The position numbers and the translations under genes are program-made. The notes beneath the pieces were generated by a model that saw nothing but the letters and a program-made list of their open reading frames with translations, searched no databases and was not told the origin of the DNA. Below are positions 54,885 through 64,000 of a stretch of DNA of 64,000 nucleotides, one piece after another. How positions within the stretch are numbered: the stretch's first letter is position 1; each line of letters starts with the position of its first letter. This DNA is from Armigeres subalbatus (Eukaryota; Arthropoda; Insecta; Diptera; Culicidae), in assembly GCF_024139115.2 (NCBI RefSeq), contig NC_085141.1:37640120-37704119 (forward strand), read 5' to 3'.

Positions 54885-55120
54885 GCATAGAATGAAGTAG
54901 TTTCGTGAAGAAACGAAAACTTCCGCAAAAGCATGCGAAGTTTGGTAAAAGTCTTTGAAGGTTGCCGAAGGTACAAACAGGTCCGCGGATATTTGTGGAA
55001 GTCTACGAAGATCTACTATGGTGGTGTGTAAAATCTATCACGAAAGCTCAGCAAAGTCTGTGAAGATCTATGAAGTTATACGAGGGACTGTGATGGTTCA
55101 TGGGCACACCGCTGGTGCTG
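54885..55120 (+). repeat. Degenerate GAAGTCTGCGAAGATCT-type repeat
   Basis: Loosely repeated GAAG(T/A)(C/T)T.(C/T)GAAG and GTCTGTGAAGATCTATGAAG phrases at 12-24 base spacing. Too diverged to give a clean period. Confidence 0.5.
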
Positions 55121-55179
55121 ATTAATAGTTTTCCAAATTTGTAGAAATATGTAGAATTTGGAGAAGAACGAGTTGAAAT

Positions 55180-55530
55180 TCCTAAGTTTTTCCCTTTGAA
55201 ACATAAAAAAAAGGTTTAAATCCCGAGTAAATATCCGTGAAAATTTGGAAGAATTTCCCGTCGAAATTCTTTAGATATTAAATGCACATTTTGGAAAATT
55301 TCCAGAGGAGATTAAAAATGGCCCTGAAACTTTGAAAAAAAACGTCCATGCGCGAGACGGATCAACCAGGTCCGAGCTTAAGACTTCTCTTATATCCGTT
55401 TAAATTTCGAATTACTACTTGTGGAAATTCTAGAGAAATGTCACTGAAAGTTCCGTAGAATTCCCTGAGAAATTTACAAAGAAATGTCCTACGAAATTCG
55501 CAAGAGCTTTCCGTTGAAATCTGAAAAAAA
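55180..55530. repeat. Degenerate aattcc minisatellite
   Basis: Phrases such as GAAATTC.GTAGAATTCCC and AATTTCCAGAGG recur at about 20-30 bases; same loose family as 48785-49100 and 62040-63660. Confidence 0.5.
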
Positions 55531-55626
55531 TCTGGTTGAAATCAAATGCTTGAACGGGGAGGACTTATTGCCTAAAATAATTTGGACAAAGGCCACAAGG
55601 CTGTGGGCTATGTAATTTGGCTGAAT

Positions 55627-55765
55627 ACACCATTAAGGAGTCGTACACTAATTACGTAAGCATTTATGGAGGGAGGGGGTCTGCATTTTCTTACGTTTTA
55701 TATAAATAAAAAAATGATTTGTACGGGGAAAATCTTACATGGGAGAAGGAGGGGTTGAGGCCGAA
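55627..55765. repeat. MITE-like repeat with TTACGTAAGCA end, copy 2
   Basis: Same landmark order as 16797-16953: CGTACACTAATTACGTAAGC, GGAGGGAGGGGGT, AATAAAAAAATGATTTGTA, ATCTTACATGGGAG. The right inverted end is not recognisable; a TTTGGCC cluster (55770-55925) follows. Confidence 0.7.
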
Positions 55766-55769
55766 ACTC

Positions 55770-55925
55770 ATTTGACCAAAATGGATACGCGGCTGAAAAT
55801 GTCTTTTGGCCGAACGGATCGACATTGTGGGTGTATTTTCGATCAAATGGCTTTTTCTGCTTAACGATTATTTTGGGCAATATTCGGTCAAACGGCTTTT
55901 TTGGCCAAATGACCTGATCCGACAA
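55770..55925. repeat. TTTGGCCGAA minisatellite cluster
   Basis: Units such as CATTTGACCAAAATGG, TTTTGGCCGAACGG, TCAAATGGCTTTTT and GGCCAAATGACC at 15-25 base spacing. Confidence 0.7.
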
Positions 55926-55934
55926 ATTACAGGA

Positions 55935-57976
55935 ATCGAGTGTGCCATGGTTGGAGACGGCGTATATCGACTATAAAAAGGGATACGACTCAGTACCTCA
56001 GTACCTCAGCACACGCACCTCCTTAAAGTACGGCAGTTGTATAAGATAGACGGTAACGACATCAGGCTAATGCAACACGCTACCGATGGAGAAAAGGTGT
56101 TACGGTCCAGGACTCTCGGCATCAGGAGGGGCATATTCCAAGGCGATACCTTTAGACCTCTATGGTTTTGCCTAACCATGAACCCTATCCCAAGCAGCAC
56201 GCGCAACATCTTTCAAATTGGTGTTTGTTCCTAATAAATTGCATTGAAGACACTGGCAATACATCGAGTCACTTTAAAGCCACTTCCCAGTTTCAGAAAA
56301 ACACAATGTTTCATTTCCGTTTAAGTGGCGTCGCAATATTCTACCCATCTGACTTCTTGGGTGGTTTAAAATTCGATGTGTTTCATATCAGAAACAAAAC
56401 AGATAAGTTGCAGAATTAATAACACTTCGGTCCATTGCTGTTACGACAATGTTTCTAATATGTTGCAAAACACTTCGAGCTCAGCTGAGCAGTATTTTAT
56501 TTTTGACAGTACCCTGCATGTTCCGTATAAGGTACAATGAAGTTACAAATTACTTTGTTGTTTATGTAGTGCACTTGTAGCAGAATCTCCAAACAGAATT
56601 GATGGTGTGATGGTTATAGTAGAAGGTTGCAAATCTCAAGGTCCATGGTTCAATTCCCGGTTGGTTTTTGTGTTTTTATTTTCATTGTAGCCGCAAGATG
56701 TTGCAAATAGGCTCCACCTCTTGCGCTTTTTGTGTCACAAAGGAGTTCCAAATACGACGCGTTGTGCATACGTCAGACCTTTAGTGAGTCACACCACAGT
56801 TGTTGTTACTCACTGAGAAACAAGAGATGTTGCTTGAACCAAACATGGTTGAAGGCGAAACGTACAAGTTCCTAGGTTTCCTGCAACTGAAAGGAATTCG
56901 CCATACGATGATCAAGAAAGAGCTGCAGGAAAAGATCTTGCATCGTGTCAACGGTATTTTGAAGAGCCTTTTGTCGGCCGGCAACCAGGTGAAAGCGATG
57001 AACACGTTTGCCGTGCCCTTGTTGACATACAGTTTCGGGGTGGTGAATGGACCAAGACTGACTTGGAGACGTTAGAACGAGCAGTACGAGTGGCGTTTAC
57101 TAAGCATCGCATGCGGCATCCAAAATCGTCCATTGAGAGAGTCATCCTGCCATGTACAGTAGGAGGAAGAGGCGTCACCGATATGCAGACACTATGTGTT
57201 TCCGAGATCCAGCAGTTGTGAAGATACTACGAAATCTATCGCGCTGTGTGTGAACCTGATCACGGATTCAGTGCCCTGCATCTGGCGCAGGAGGACTATC
57301 AGCTGAATTGCGACATCAAATCTGTCGACGAGATGATCGCATCGTGGAAGCAGAAAGAGTTGCATGGGACGCACCCCCATCAACTGGAGCTGGAATATAT
57401 CGACAAAGCGGCGTCGAATACGTGGCTGGTGCGGGGTGAACTCTTTTCAGAAACAGAAGGACTCATGGTAGCCATCCAGGACCGGGTAATTGCGACGAAG
57501 AACTATCGGCACTATATATTGCATGAAAACGTGGAGGACCGCTGCAGGAAGTGCAATTCAGTAGGAGAGACGATCGAGCATATCGTGTCCGGGTTTTTAG
57601 CCTTAGCTGATTCAGCCTTAGCGTCATAACGAAGTCGCCAAGATTGTGCACCAACAGCTTGCTTTAAAGCACAATTTGGTTAACCAGTGCCTGTCCCGGT
57701 TCTGGAAAATAGTTTCGTGAAGCTGCACTGGGATCGCGAGATCATAACGGATGTCCTCATTCATGCCAATCGGCTCGATATTGTGATCTAAGACAACCAG
57801 CAACCTGAACCACCACAACTAATACATCCGGTGCAAACGTTTATTATAGGATTTTAAGTCAACCGGCGAATGAGATCCACAGAGCCTAATCCCCTTTGGC
57901 AGTCAGATTGCTCGGGGTAGGTGAAAATTCTCAGCACGATTGCTGAGGAAGTGCCAAAACTCTATAATAATAACAA
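55935..57976 (+). pseudogene. R4/Dong-like non-LTR retrotransposon remnant, interrupted
   Basis: The plus strand shows RT motif A (IDYKKGYDSVP, 55960-55995) and motif B (RRGIFQGDTFRPLWFCL, within 56037-56234). A foreign block of about 575 bp follows. The reading resumes at about 56800 with YKFLGFLQLKGIRH, NGILKSLLSAGNQVKAMNTF and VPLLTYSFGVV. After a frameshift come KHRMRHPKSSIERVILPC, then 57246-57629 with HLAQEDYQLN, VIATKNYRHYIL and the zinc block CRKCNSVGETIEHI, then HNEVAKIVHQQLALKHNLV. The FADD/YADD box is lost at the interruption. The 3' UTR has a CTCAGCA/TGCTGAG hairpin and ends in ATAATAATAA at about 57976. Clade is by motif style; R2/R4 relatives are alternatives. Confidence 0.7.
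56205..56785 (+). mobile_element. Insertion in the R4-like element, including a tRNA-like SINE head
   Basis: This block splits the RT coding region. It contains TGGTGTGATGGTTATAG (box A, about 56602) and CATGGTTCAATTCCCGG (box B, about 56645), a tRNA-like head without a clean acceptor stem, followed by a T-rich stretch and TGCAAATAGGCTCCACCTCT. Limits are set by where the RT reading stops and resumes; part of the interval may instead be decayed element sequence. Confidence 0.5.
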
Positions 57977-58029
57977 TGAAGACTTATTTAATTGCATATT
58001 ATTCGGCAACTCGGCCGTACGAAAACCAT

Positions 58030-58200
58030 TTTTTTTGTTAAATATCTTGGCTGTGCATATGCACAGCACATGTTTCGAAATGGACAAATTGATATGAAAT
58101 TTGCGAAAAAGAATCCACGTGCCTTGGAGAGACTCGAACCCTCAACCTCCTACTCTCTAGATAGGCGTGATAACCCCTACACAACAAGACCGCTTAAAGG
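58030..58200 (-). mobile_element. tRNA-derived SINE, third type
   Basis: On the minus strand: GGTCTTGTTGTGTAGGGGTT (box A region), a pairable anticodon arm around CCTATCTAGAGAGTAGG, then GAGGGTTCGAGTCTCTCC (box B), then a body ACATGTGCTGTGCATATGCA ending in an A run (about 58032). The perfect palindrome GCTGTGCATATGCACAGC is at 58050-58067. It could be a tRNA pseudogene, but the attached tail favours a SINE. Confidence 0.6.
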
Positions 58201-58419
58201 TCTCGTTTGCGGAAAAGCCATCAGAATCCGAGTACCAACCTCCACAAATTGAATATCTTTCGGATGCTTGATTTGTCCAATATCCACATGTGCTTTACTG
58301 TTGTATATCCACAGTCAAGCGAAAGCACATTGTTTTTTAAACGAGAGGATCGCACTCCATGCCCCCAACAACGGACTGTTGTTTGCAATCAAACTCATCA
58401 AATGCTTTATCCACGCAAG

Positions 58420-58530
58420 CCTTTGGCACAGCAGAGTGCGATTGATTCGCATTCTATATCAGTCCGCCCAGCCGGAGTAGCAATCATGGGCGGTCAATCA
58501 TGATCATGATCATGCTCAAATGACCTGATC
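58420..58530 (+). repeat. Dispersed repeat with hexamer tail, copy 3 (3' part)
   Basis: GGAGTAGCAATCATGGGCGG then TCAATCATGATCATGATCAT; matches the ends of 540-790 and 48470-48700. The simple tail is longest here. Confidence 0.7.
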
Positions 58531-59345
58531 TGCCAAATTACATTTTGGGTACCAGAGCAGCACAATTCAGACAAAAATGGTTGCAGCAACTTGAGTGTGA
58601 CTCAAGCTGGTTACATATCAGTTTCAGTAACCTTTGCGAAACATGTGTGTTGCTAGGGTAAACGACCATCTTGGCCAAACGGAATTTTCGGACAAATTTC
58701 GGAAAACCATTTGGCCGAAGGCTTCTAGCCCGAGAGTTGATTGGCAGCACATGTCTTTAGGTCGGACATACCAGTAGGCAGAAACCCATTTGGAATTTAT
58801 TAGCCAAAATGTCATTTAGCCAAAATGAACAACTGGTCATTTGACAGAAACAGTCGTTTAACTGAATAGGTCATTTGGTCAAAAATGCGGTTTGGTCGTT
58901 TAACAGAAAGGGTCATTAGGCTGAAAATGTTTATTTGGTCGAAATGGACATACAGCCGATAATGTCATTCTATTAAGCTGGTCCTTTGGTCGAAAATGGC
59001 ATTTAGCCGAACGGGTTAATATTTTAGGCTTTATAAGCAAATTACATTTGAGGCCATATGATTCGTAAGATTTCTTGATATTTTGCTGCCAAACGACCAT
59101 TTCGACCAAACCACCACATGACCTATTCGACTACACGACCTGTTAGAGCAAACGGCTCTTTCGCCCGTATGTCGCTTGCGGCTAATTGGCATTTTCGGTC
59201 AAACCGTTTTCGACCTAATAACCGACCTAACGACAAGCACCGGCCGAACGTGCAACTCGGCTAAATGACTTTAAGCTTACCCTAGTATTCGGCAAAGTGG
59301 CAATCGGTCAAAAGGTTTTCTGCCGAATGACTTTCGGCCGAACGA
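58531..59345. repeat. Large TTTGGCCGAA minisatellite field
   Basis: More than 30 loose units of (T/G)CATTTGGCCGAAA / TTTGGTCGAAAATG in both orientations, with a few unrelated inserts. No open frame is conserved. It is the largest of the seven clusters in the window. Confidence 0.75.
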
Positions 59346-59560
59346 CACCTCTCCTGTTTGGAAAATTTCCTGTGGAATTTCCAAAGAATTTCTTAGGACA
59401 ATAAGACGAATTTTCCGTAGGAAACTTCGAAAAATTTTAGGCGAAAATTCCAATTAACTTCCCATAGAAATTCCAAACATTTTCATTCGGAAATTTAGAA
59501 TAATTTTGCTTGGGAATTCCAAAGAACTTCAAAGATTTTCCCGTAAAAAATTTCAACGAA
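59346..59560. repeat. Degenerate aattcc minisatellite
   Basis: GGAATTTCCAAAGAATTTC, AGGAAACTTCGAAAAATTT and similar phrases; directly joined to the TTTGGCC field, as at 48785. Confidence 0.55.
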
Positions 59561-59991
59561 CGCTATTGAAAATCGTCACGCCGTTTTACGCTGTAGCCTC
59601 TAAACGGCCCACCTCTAAACAAGATATTGCAATAGAGGGAAACTGTTCCGTTTTCCATCTCACTGAACATATATTCATCTCATCGCGAAACAAAGAAATA
59701 CGGCACCAATTTTGTCGCTTCTTTTTGCTAACATGCATGCTCACTGCAGAAAAAAATCACAAAAATAAGAAACAAACCAAATGCCTTTTCATTACTTCGT
59801 GTTTCGTGAGACCAATAGCGGAGCTATGAGATGAAGTCCAGGAGCAGTAACTCTATGTAGTTTTTAAAATTAGTAAAAACTGTAAATTTAAAAAAATATA
59901 AAAATTTGTGTGCTCTAAAAAATTTCATCCAATTTAGTTAGTAAAGTCAGACAATCAGTTAAATTTAGAAAACTTATGTAATTCGTTTAAT
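59561..59991. other. Unassigned left flank of the RTE-like insertion
   Basis: AT-rich; no gene or repeat recognised. Confidence 0.4.
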
Positions 59992-61407
59992 ATGTATCAT
60001 AATTGGGTCATTACCAAAATTTGGAAGGAGGAAGTTTTGCCGCAGGAGTGGATGGAAGGTGTCGTGTGTCCCATCTACAAAAAGGGCGATAAGCTGGATT
60101 GTAGCAACTACCGCGCAATCACATTGCTGAACGCCGCCTACAAGGTACTCTCCCAAATTTTATGCCGTCGACTAGCAACAACTGCAAGGGAGTTCGTGGG
60201 GCAGTACCAGGCGGGTTTTATGGGCGAACGCTCCACCACGGACCAGGTGTTCGCCATTCGCCAAGTACTGCAGAAATGCCGCGAATACAACGTGCCCACA
60301 CATCATCTATTCATCGACTTCAAAGCCGCATATGATACAATCGATCGGGATCAGCTATGGCAGCTAATGCACGAACACGGTTTTCCGGATAAACTGACAC
60401 GGTTGATCAAAGCGACGATGGATCGGGTGATGTGCGTAGCTCGAGTTTCAGGGGCATTCTCGAGTCCCTTCGAAGCCCGCAGAGGGTTACGGCAAGGTGA
60501 TGGTCTTTCGTGTCTGCTATTCAACATCGCTTTGGAAGGGGTAATACGAAGAGCAGGGATTAACACGAGTGGTACAATTTTCAATAAGTCCGTCCAGCTA
60601 TTTGGCTTCGCTGACGACATAGATATTATGGCACGTAACTTTGAGAAGATGGAGGAAGCCTACATCAGACTGAAGAGGGAAGCTAAGCGGATCGGACTAG
60701 TCATCAACACGTCGAAGACAAAGTACATGATAGGAAGAGGTTCAAGAGACGACAATGTGAGCCACCCAACGCGAGTTTGCATCGGTGGTGACGAAATCGA
60801 GGTGGTAGAAGAATTTGTGTACTTGGGCTCACTGGTGACTGCCGAAAATGACACCAGCAGAGAAATTCGGAGACGCATAGTGGCTGGAAATCGTACGTAC
60901 TTTGGACTCCGCAAGACGCTCCGATCGAATAGAGTTCGCCGCCGTACCAAACTGACAATCTACAAAACGCTCATTAGACCGGTAGTCCTCTACGGGCACG
61001 AGACCTGGACGATGCTCGTGGAGGACCAACGCGCACTTGGAGTTTTCGAAAGGAAAGTGCTGCGTACCATCTATGGTGGGGTGCAGATGGCGGACGATAC
61101 GTGGAGGAGGCGAATGAACCACCAGTTGCATCAGCTGTTGGGAGAACCATCCATCGTTCACACCGCGAAAATCGGACGACTGCGGTGGGCCGGGCACGTA
61201 GTCAGAATGTCGGACAGTAACCCGGTGAAAATGGTTCTCGACAACGATCCGACGGGCACAAGAAGGCGAGGTGCGCATCGGGCAAGGTGGATCGATCAGG
61301 TGGAAGATGATTTGCGGACCCTCCGTAGACTGCGTGGTTGGCGACGTGTAGCCATGGACCGAGCCGAATGGAGAAGACTTGCACAGGCCGCTTCGGCCTT
61401 AGTCTGA
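59992..61407 (+). CDS. RTE-like reverse transcriptase, N-terminally truncated
   Basis: 471 codons, uninterrupted. Copies element RNA into DNA at the target site. Motifs: CPIYKKGDKLDCSNYRAIT (26-44), KVLSQILCRRL (51-61), motif A FIDFKAAYD (107-115, Asp109), motif B RRGLRQGDGLSCLLFN (163-178), catalytic FADD (206-209), then a thumb/C-terminal region with EEFVYLGSL, TLIRPVVLYGHETWT and RRRMNHQL. The endonuclease half is missing. The apparent start codon is not the element's: ATG TAT CAT AAT lies entirely in the target duplication, so residues 1-4 are host-derived and the element begins at 60005. It is therefore incapable of autonomous retrotransposition, though the RT domain looks complete. Confidence 0.92.
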   Translation: MYHNWVITKIWKEEVLPQEWMEGVVCPIYKKGDKLDCSNYRAITLLNAAYKVLSQILCRRLATTAREFVGQYQAGFMGERSTTDQVFAIRQVLQKCREYNVPTHHLFIDFKAAYDTIDRDQLWQLMHEHGFPDKLTRLIKATMDRVMCVARVSGAFSSPFEARRGLRQGDGLSCLLFNIALEGVIRRAGINTSGTIFNKSVQLFGFADDIDIMARNFEKMEEAYIRLKREAKRIGLVINTSKTKYMIGRGSRDDNVSHPTRVCIGGDEIEVVEEFVYLGSLVTAENDTSREIRRRIVAGNRTYFGLRKTLRSNRVRRRTKLTIYKTLIRPVVLYGHETWTMLVEDQRALGVFERKVLRTIYGGVQMADDTWRRRMNHQLHQLLGEPSIVHTAKIGRLRWAGHVVRMSDSNPVKMVLDNDPTGTRRRGAHRARWIDQVEDDLRTLRRLRGWRRVAMDRAEWRRLAQAASALV

Positions 61408-61436
61408 ATAAATAATAATAATAATGTATCATAATT
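59992..61436 (+). mobile_element. 5'-truncated RTE-like retrotransposon with 13-bp target duplication
   Basis: ATGTATCATAATT occurs at 59992-60004 and again at 61424-61436. The insert between them (60005-61423) is the 3' part of an RTE-like element: RT to end of ORF, a very short 3' UTR and a (TAA)n tail. Perfect target duplications and an undamaged frame indicate a recent insertion. Confidence 0.92.
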
Positions 61437-61679
61437 TGCGTAAATGTCAATTCTGATCAATTTTACCTAATTAACCTAACATGTAGAAGTTATTTGTGTA
61501 AATTATCTAATTTGTCTAATTTGTCTATTTTACATGATTTGTTAATTTGTTGAACTCGTTTGATTTTTCGAATTTTTCTAATTAAAAAAGTTTTAATTTG
61601 GCTTTAATTCTCCAATTTATCTAATATGGACAGTTGACTTATAAAAATGGAAATAGAAAAACTTGTGGCTGGGCACGGA
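61437..61679. other. AT-rich flank
   Basis: Loose AATTTGTCTAATTTG-like repetition; no gene. Confidence 0.4.
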
Positions 61680-61830
61680 GAAGGTCCGTTTGCCCGAAAA
61701 CTATTTGGTCGAATGCCATTTGACCGAAAGTCATGTGGCCGAAAGGGTTATGTAGCCGAATAGTTTATTGAGTCGAGTAGCTCATTTAACTGAACAAGTC
61801 ATTTGGTCGAACAATCCTAGTAACATTTTG
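61680..61830. repeat. TTTGGCCGAA minisatellite cluster
   Basis: Units GTTTGCCCGAAAAC, ATTTGGTCGAATGCC, ATTTGACCGAAAGTC, ATGTGGCCGAAAGGG in one orientation. Confidence 0.75.
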
Positions 61831-61914
61831 GTTTTATGCTGGTTTTATAACACTCTTGTAGAGTAAATTATGGTCTGCAAGTAAATCATGGTCTGGTCTG
61901 CACTTTTTTTGGGA

Positions 61915-61990
61915 AGTAAAAGTGAGAAATGAGGAGTTAGTAATGATGAGTGAGAAAAAAAAGTGTCTCTCTTTTTCTTCGCACTTCCTT
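61915..61990. repeat. Small purine/pyrimidine minisatellite snapback
   Basis: AAGTGAGAAATGAGGAG to AGTGAGAAAAAAAAG, then CTCTTTTTCTTCGCACTTCC; a short version of the 13.2-13.8 kb arrangement. Confidence 0.55.
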
Positions 61991-62039
61991 TTTTTTCTCA
62001 GTGAATTGGAAGTGCTTATTGGTTACTTGGATAAGCTCA

Positions 62040-63660
62040 AAAGGATTTTTTTTAAATTAATCCTAGCGGAAATTTTTAAATTAGCTCCCGAAAAAATGTC
62101 TGGAGGATTTCGTGAAGGAATTCATGTAGGAACCTCTAAATGAATTTCAGGAGAAATTTCTAAATCAACTTCAACTTCCAAAAATTTAAGACTGCATTCA
62201 TGAAGGAATTAAAAAAATACCTGAAGGAATTTTCGAAACAAATTCGTAAAAGAAATTTCTGGTATTTTTTTTTTTAATCCAATGGAATTTTTAAAAGAAT
62301 TTCAAAAGGAAATTTCGGATTTTTGAAGCAATTGCTAAAGAATTTGGAATTTTCGAAGACATTCCTAGATTTCTCCAGAAATTTCTCCAGAATAGCCTTA
62401 GGTAGTTATTCATCATTAATTCATTCTAAAATTCCTCCGATAATGCCTTCTTCCAGGTCTTCCAGGAATACCTCCGGAATTTCCCTCAGAAATTAGTTCA
62501 ATAATTTCACATTGAATTCCTTCGGATTTTTTTAAAATCTAAAAACCTCCGGACATTCTTGCAAGAATTCCTTCTGCAATTTCTTGAGGAATTTTTTTAG
62601 GCATTGCTTTAAGATTTCATTCAGAAATTCCTCCAGGGATTCATTTGAAAAATGATCTTGAAACAATTTCGGTAGTAAATATAAAAAAATAATTTTCAAA
62701 ATCCTCCGGTTGATGCTTCGAAAATTGAAAAAAAAAAGGAATTTAAAGAACTGCTTCAGAATTTACCTCAGATGTTCTTTCGGAATTCGAAACTTCCTTC
62801 TGAAATTATTTCGGAAATTCCTTAAATCATTCATTTAAAAACACCTTTACGAATTTCTTTTGGAGTTTCTTTGGAAAACCTTCCGAAACTACTTCAGAAA
62901 TACCTGTGGATAATGTTTTGAATTTCTTTTGGAAATCCCTTCAAAAATGCCTTAGGGGAACCTTACGGAATTCCTTAAAAAACTTCTTTAGGTTTTGAAT
63001 ATTCGCGTAGGAAATTCTTCAGAAATTGGAGGAGCTCCTTAGAAAATTGAAGAAATGAAGTATTTCTTTAGAAATTCTTTTAGACCATTCGTCAGCAAAT
63101 CTTTCAGAACTTCCTCCAGGCGATCCATTAGGGAATTACATCGGAATTTTTTTTTCATAATTTCCATAGAGCATTCCTTTAAACACTTCTTAGGAAATTC
63201 AAACATTTCTTAGGGAATTCCGAAATACCATCGGAAAATCCTTCGAAAACTCCTTTATAAACTTTTATGATTTTTTTTAAATTCCTTTAGGGGATAATTT
63301 GTAAATTAATTTAGAGAATCCTTCATGTTGAAATTTCTTCGGAAATCCTTTCAGGGAATATTTGACCATTCCGTTGAAAATTCCATCACAAATTCCTTGA
63401 AACCTTTAAGTAATCCTTCGAAAATTCCTTTAGGAATCATAAACAATTTTTTTCTTCAGAACAGTAAATTTCAGGAAGAATTCTTCCAACAAATTATTGT
63501 ATAGAATTCAGGTATTCTGTATAGTTTAACGTAAAGAAAAAAAATCCTTAAGGATTTTCTGAAGAAATTCTCAAAAGAAATAATGAAGAAAAAATCCTGC
63601 ATTTGTCCAGAATTGCCTTCAGGAACTGCTTCAAGAATTCCTTCGGAAGTTTCGCGCCAA
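62040..63660. repeat. Degenerate aattcc minisatellite field
   Basis: About 1.6 kb of diverged 20-30 base phrases (AATTCCTTCGGAA, TTTCTTCAGAAATTCC, CCTCCAGG), an eroded counterpart of the 24-bp array at 50995-52080. No coding sequence. Confidence 0.7.
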
Positions 63661-63699
63661 GATTTATCAAAATCTTGCCATATAAGATTTTCCCTAGTT

Positions 63700-64000
63700 C
63701 AGCGGTTCTCAACCTGGGGTACATGTACCCCTGGGGGTACCTTCGCTGGCTTCAGGGGGTACCTCGAACAAAAATGCGTAATGGCGGATGTATTACAATT
63801 CCAATGAAAACTTATTGAAAAAAAAAAAAAATTCTTATTCCAAAACTTTGTGTTATACATAATATGGAATGGCTGTCAGTAGTTTAAAGACGTTTGAATC
63901 CTGTCTACCCCAAGCAGTGTATGAAAGGCTGTGGGACAAAAGATCACGAGAACAAAACGTCAAATGAACAAATTTTGAAAAACTTCAATGTAATCTACCT
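63700..64000 (+). mobile_element. Left end of a hAT-type DNA transposon, cut by window edge
   Basis: CAGCGGTTCTCAACCTGGGG is the characteristic hAT terminal sequence (CAGNGGTTCTCAACC). It is followed by the palindrome GGGGTACATGTACCCC (63716-63731) and further GGGGGTACC copies at about 63733 and 63756, typical subterminal repeats. The octamer before it, CCCTAGTT (63692-63699), would be the 8-bp target duplication; the right end lies outside the window. Confidence 0.8.

Noticed and set aside
1..64000. CRISPR arrays, bacterial operons, rRNA genes, integrated viral genes
   Set aside because: None seen: the tandem arrays lack unique spacers, no rRNA core sequence was recognised, and all RT-like sequences fit retrotransposon families.

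Overview
The window is repeat-dominated, AT-rich insect DNA, most likely from a culicine mosquito (Aedes type). The grounds are two copies of a Feilai-like tRNA-derived SINE, BEL/Pao, RTE-like, R1/LOA-like and R4-like retroelement remnants, many TA-flanked MITEs, and the short degenerate minisatellites (TTTGGCCGAA / TTTGGCATAA and TTCCTCCGGAA types) that I associate with Aedes genomes. The species call is inference. I recognise no host protein-coding gene. The only long, motif-bearing, uninterrupted coding sequence is the reverse transcriptase of a 5'-truncated RTE-like element at about 60.0-61.4 kb.

Layout. 0-3.3 kb: a Feilai-like SINE on the minus strand, a dispersed repeat with a hexamer tail, and a decayed BEL/Pao element on the minus strand. 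3.3-8.5 kb: no recognisable genes. 8.5-10.3 kb: a complete 1.8-kb DNA transposon with 8-bp target duplications. 11-17.2 kb: hairpins, purine/pyrimidine minisatellites, an RTE endonuclease fragment lying between a 125-bp duplication, a TA MITE and an 8-bp-TSD MITE. 17.97-23.50 kb: a 5.5-kb TTAA-flanked giant inverted repeat whose arms are arrays of ~160-bp units. 23.6-32 kb: MITEs, dispersed repeats and SINEs in sequence I cannot assign.

32.4-44.5 kb: three related non-autonomous LTR-type structures that share one primer-binding site. Two carry GGATTTGGATT-type arrays and one carries a 62-bp array. 45-47 kb: a foldback-type element whose inverted termini are (CATTTGGCATAA) minisatellite and whose interior is an exact 52-bp-period array. 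47-52 kb: an R1/LOA-like RT tail, a 50-bp retro-insertion with perfect target duplications, and a 24-bp minisatellite of about 1.1 kb that leaves long open frames on both strands. 54.9-64 kb: an R4/Dong-like element interrupted by a SINE-bearing insertion, minisatellite fields, the RTE-like insertion, and the left end of a hAT transposon at the window edge.

The features do not form pathways or operons. The theme is mobile elements that carry, are built from, or are nested in tandem repeats. The most unusual items are the TTAA palindromic array element, the LTR-flanked satellites and the minisatellite foldback.
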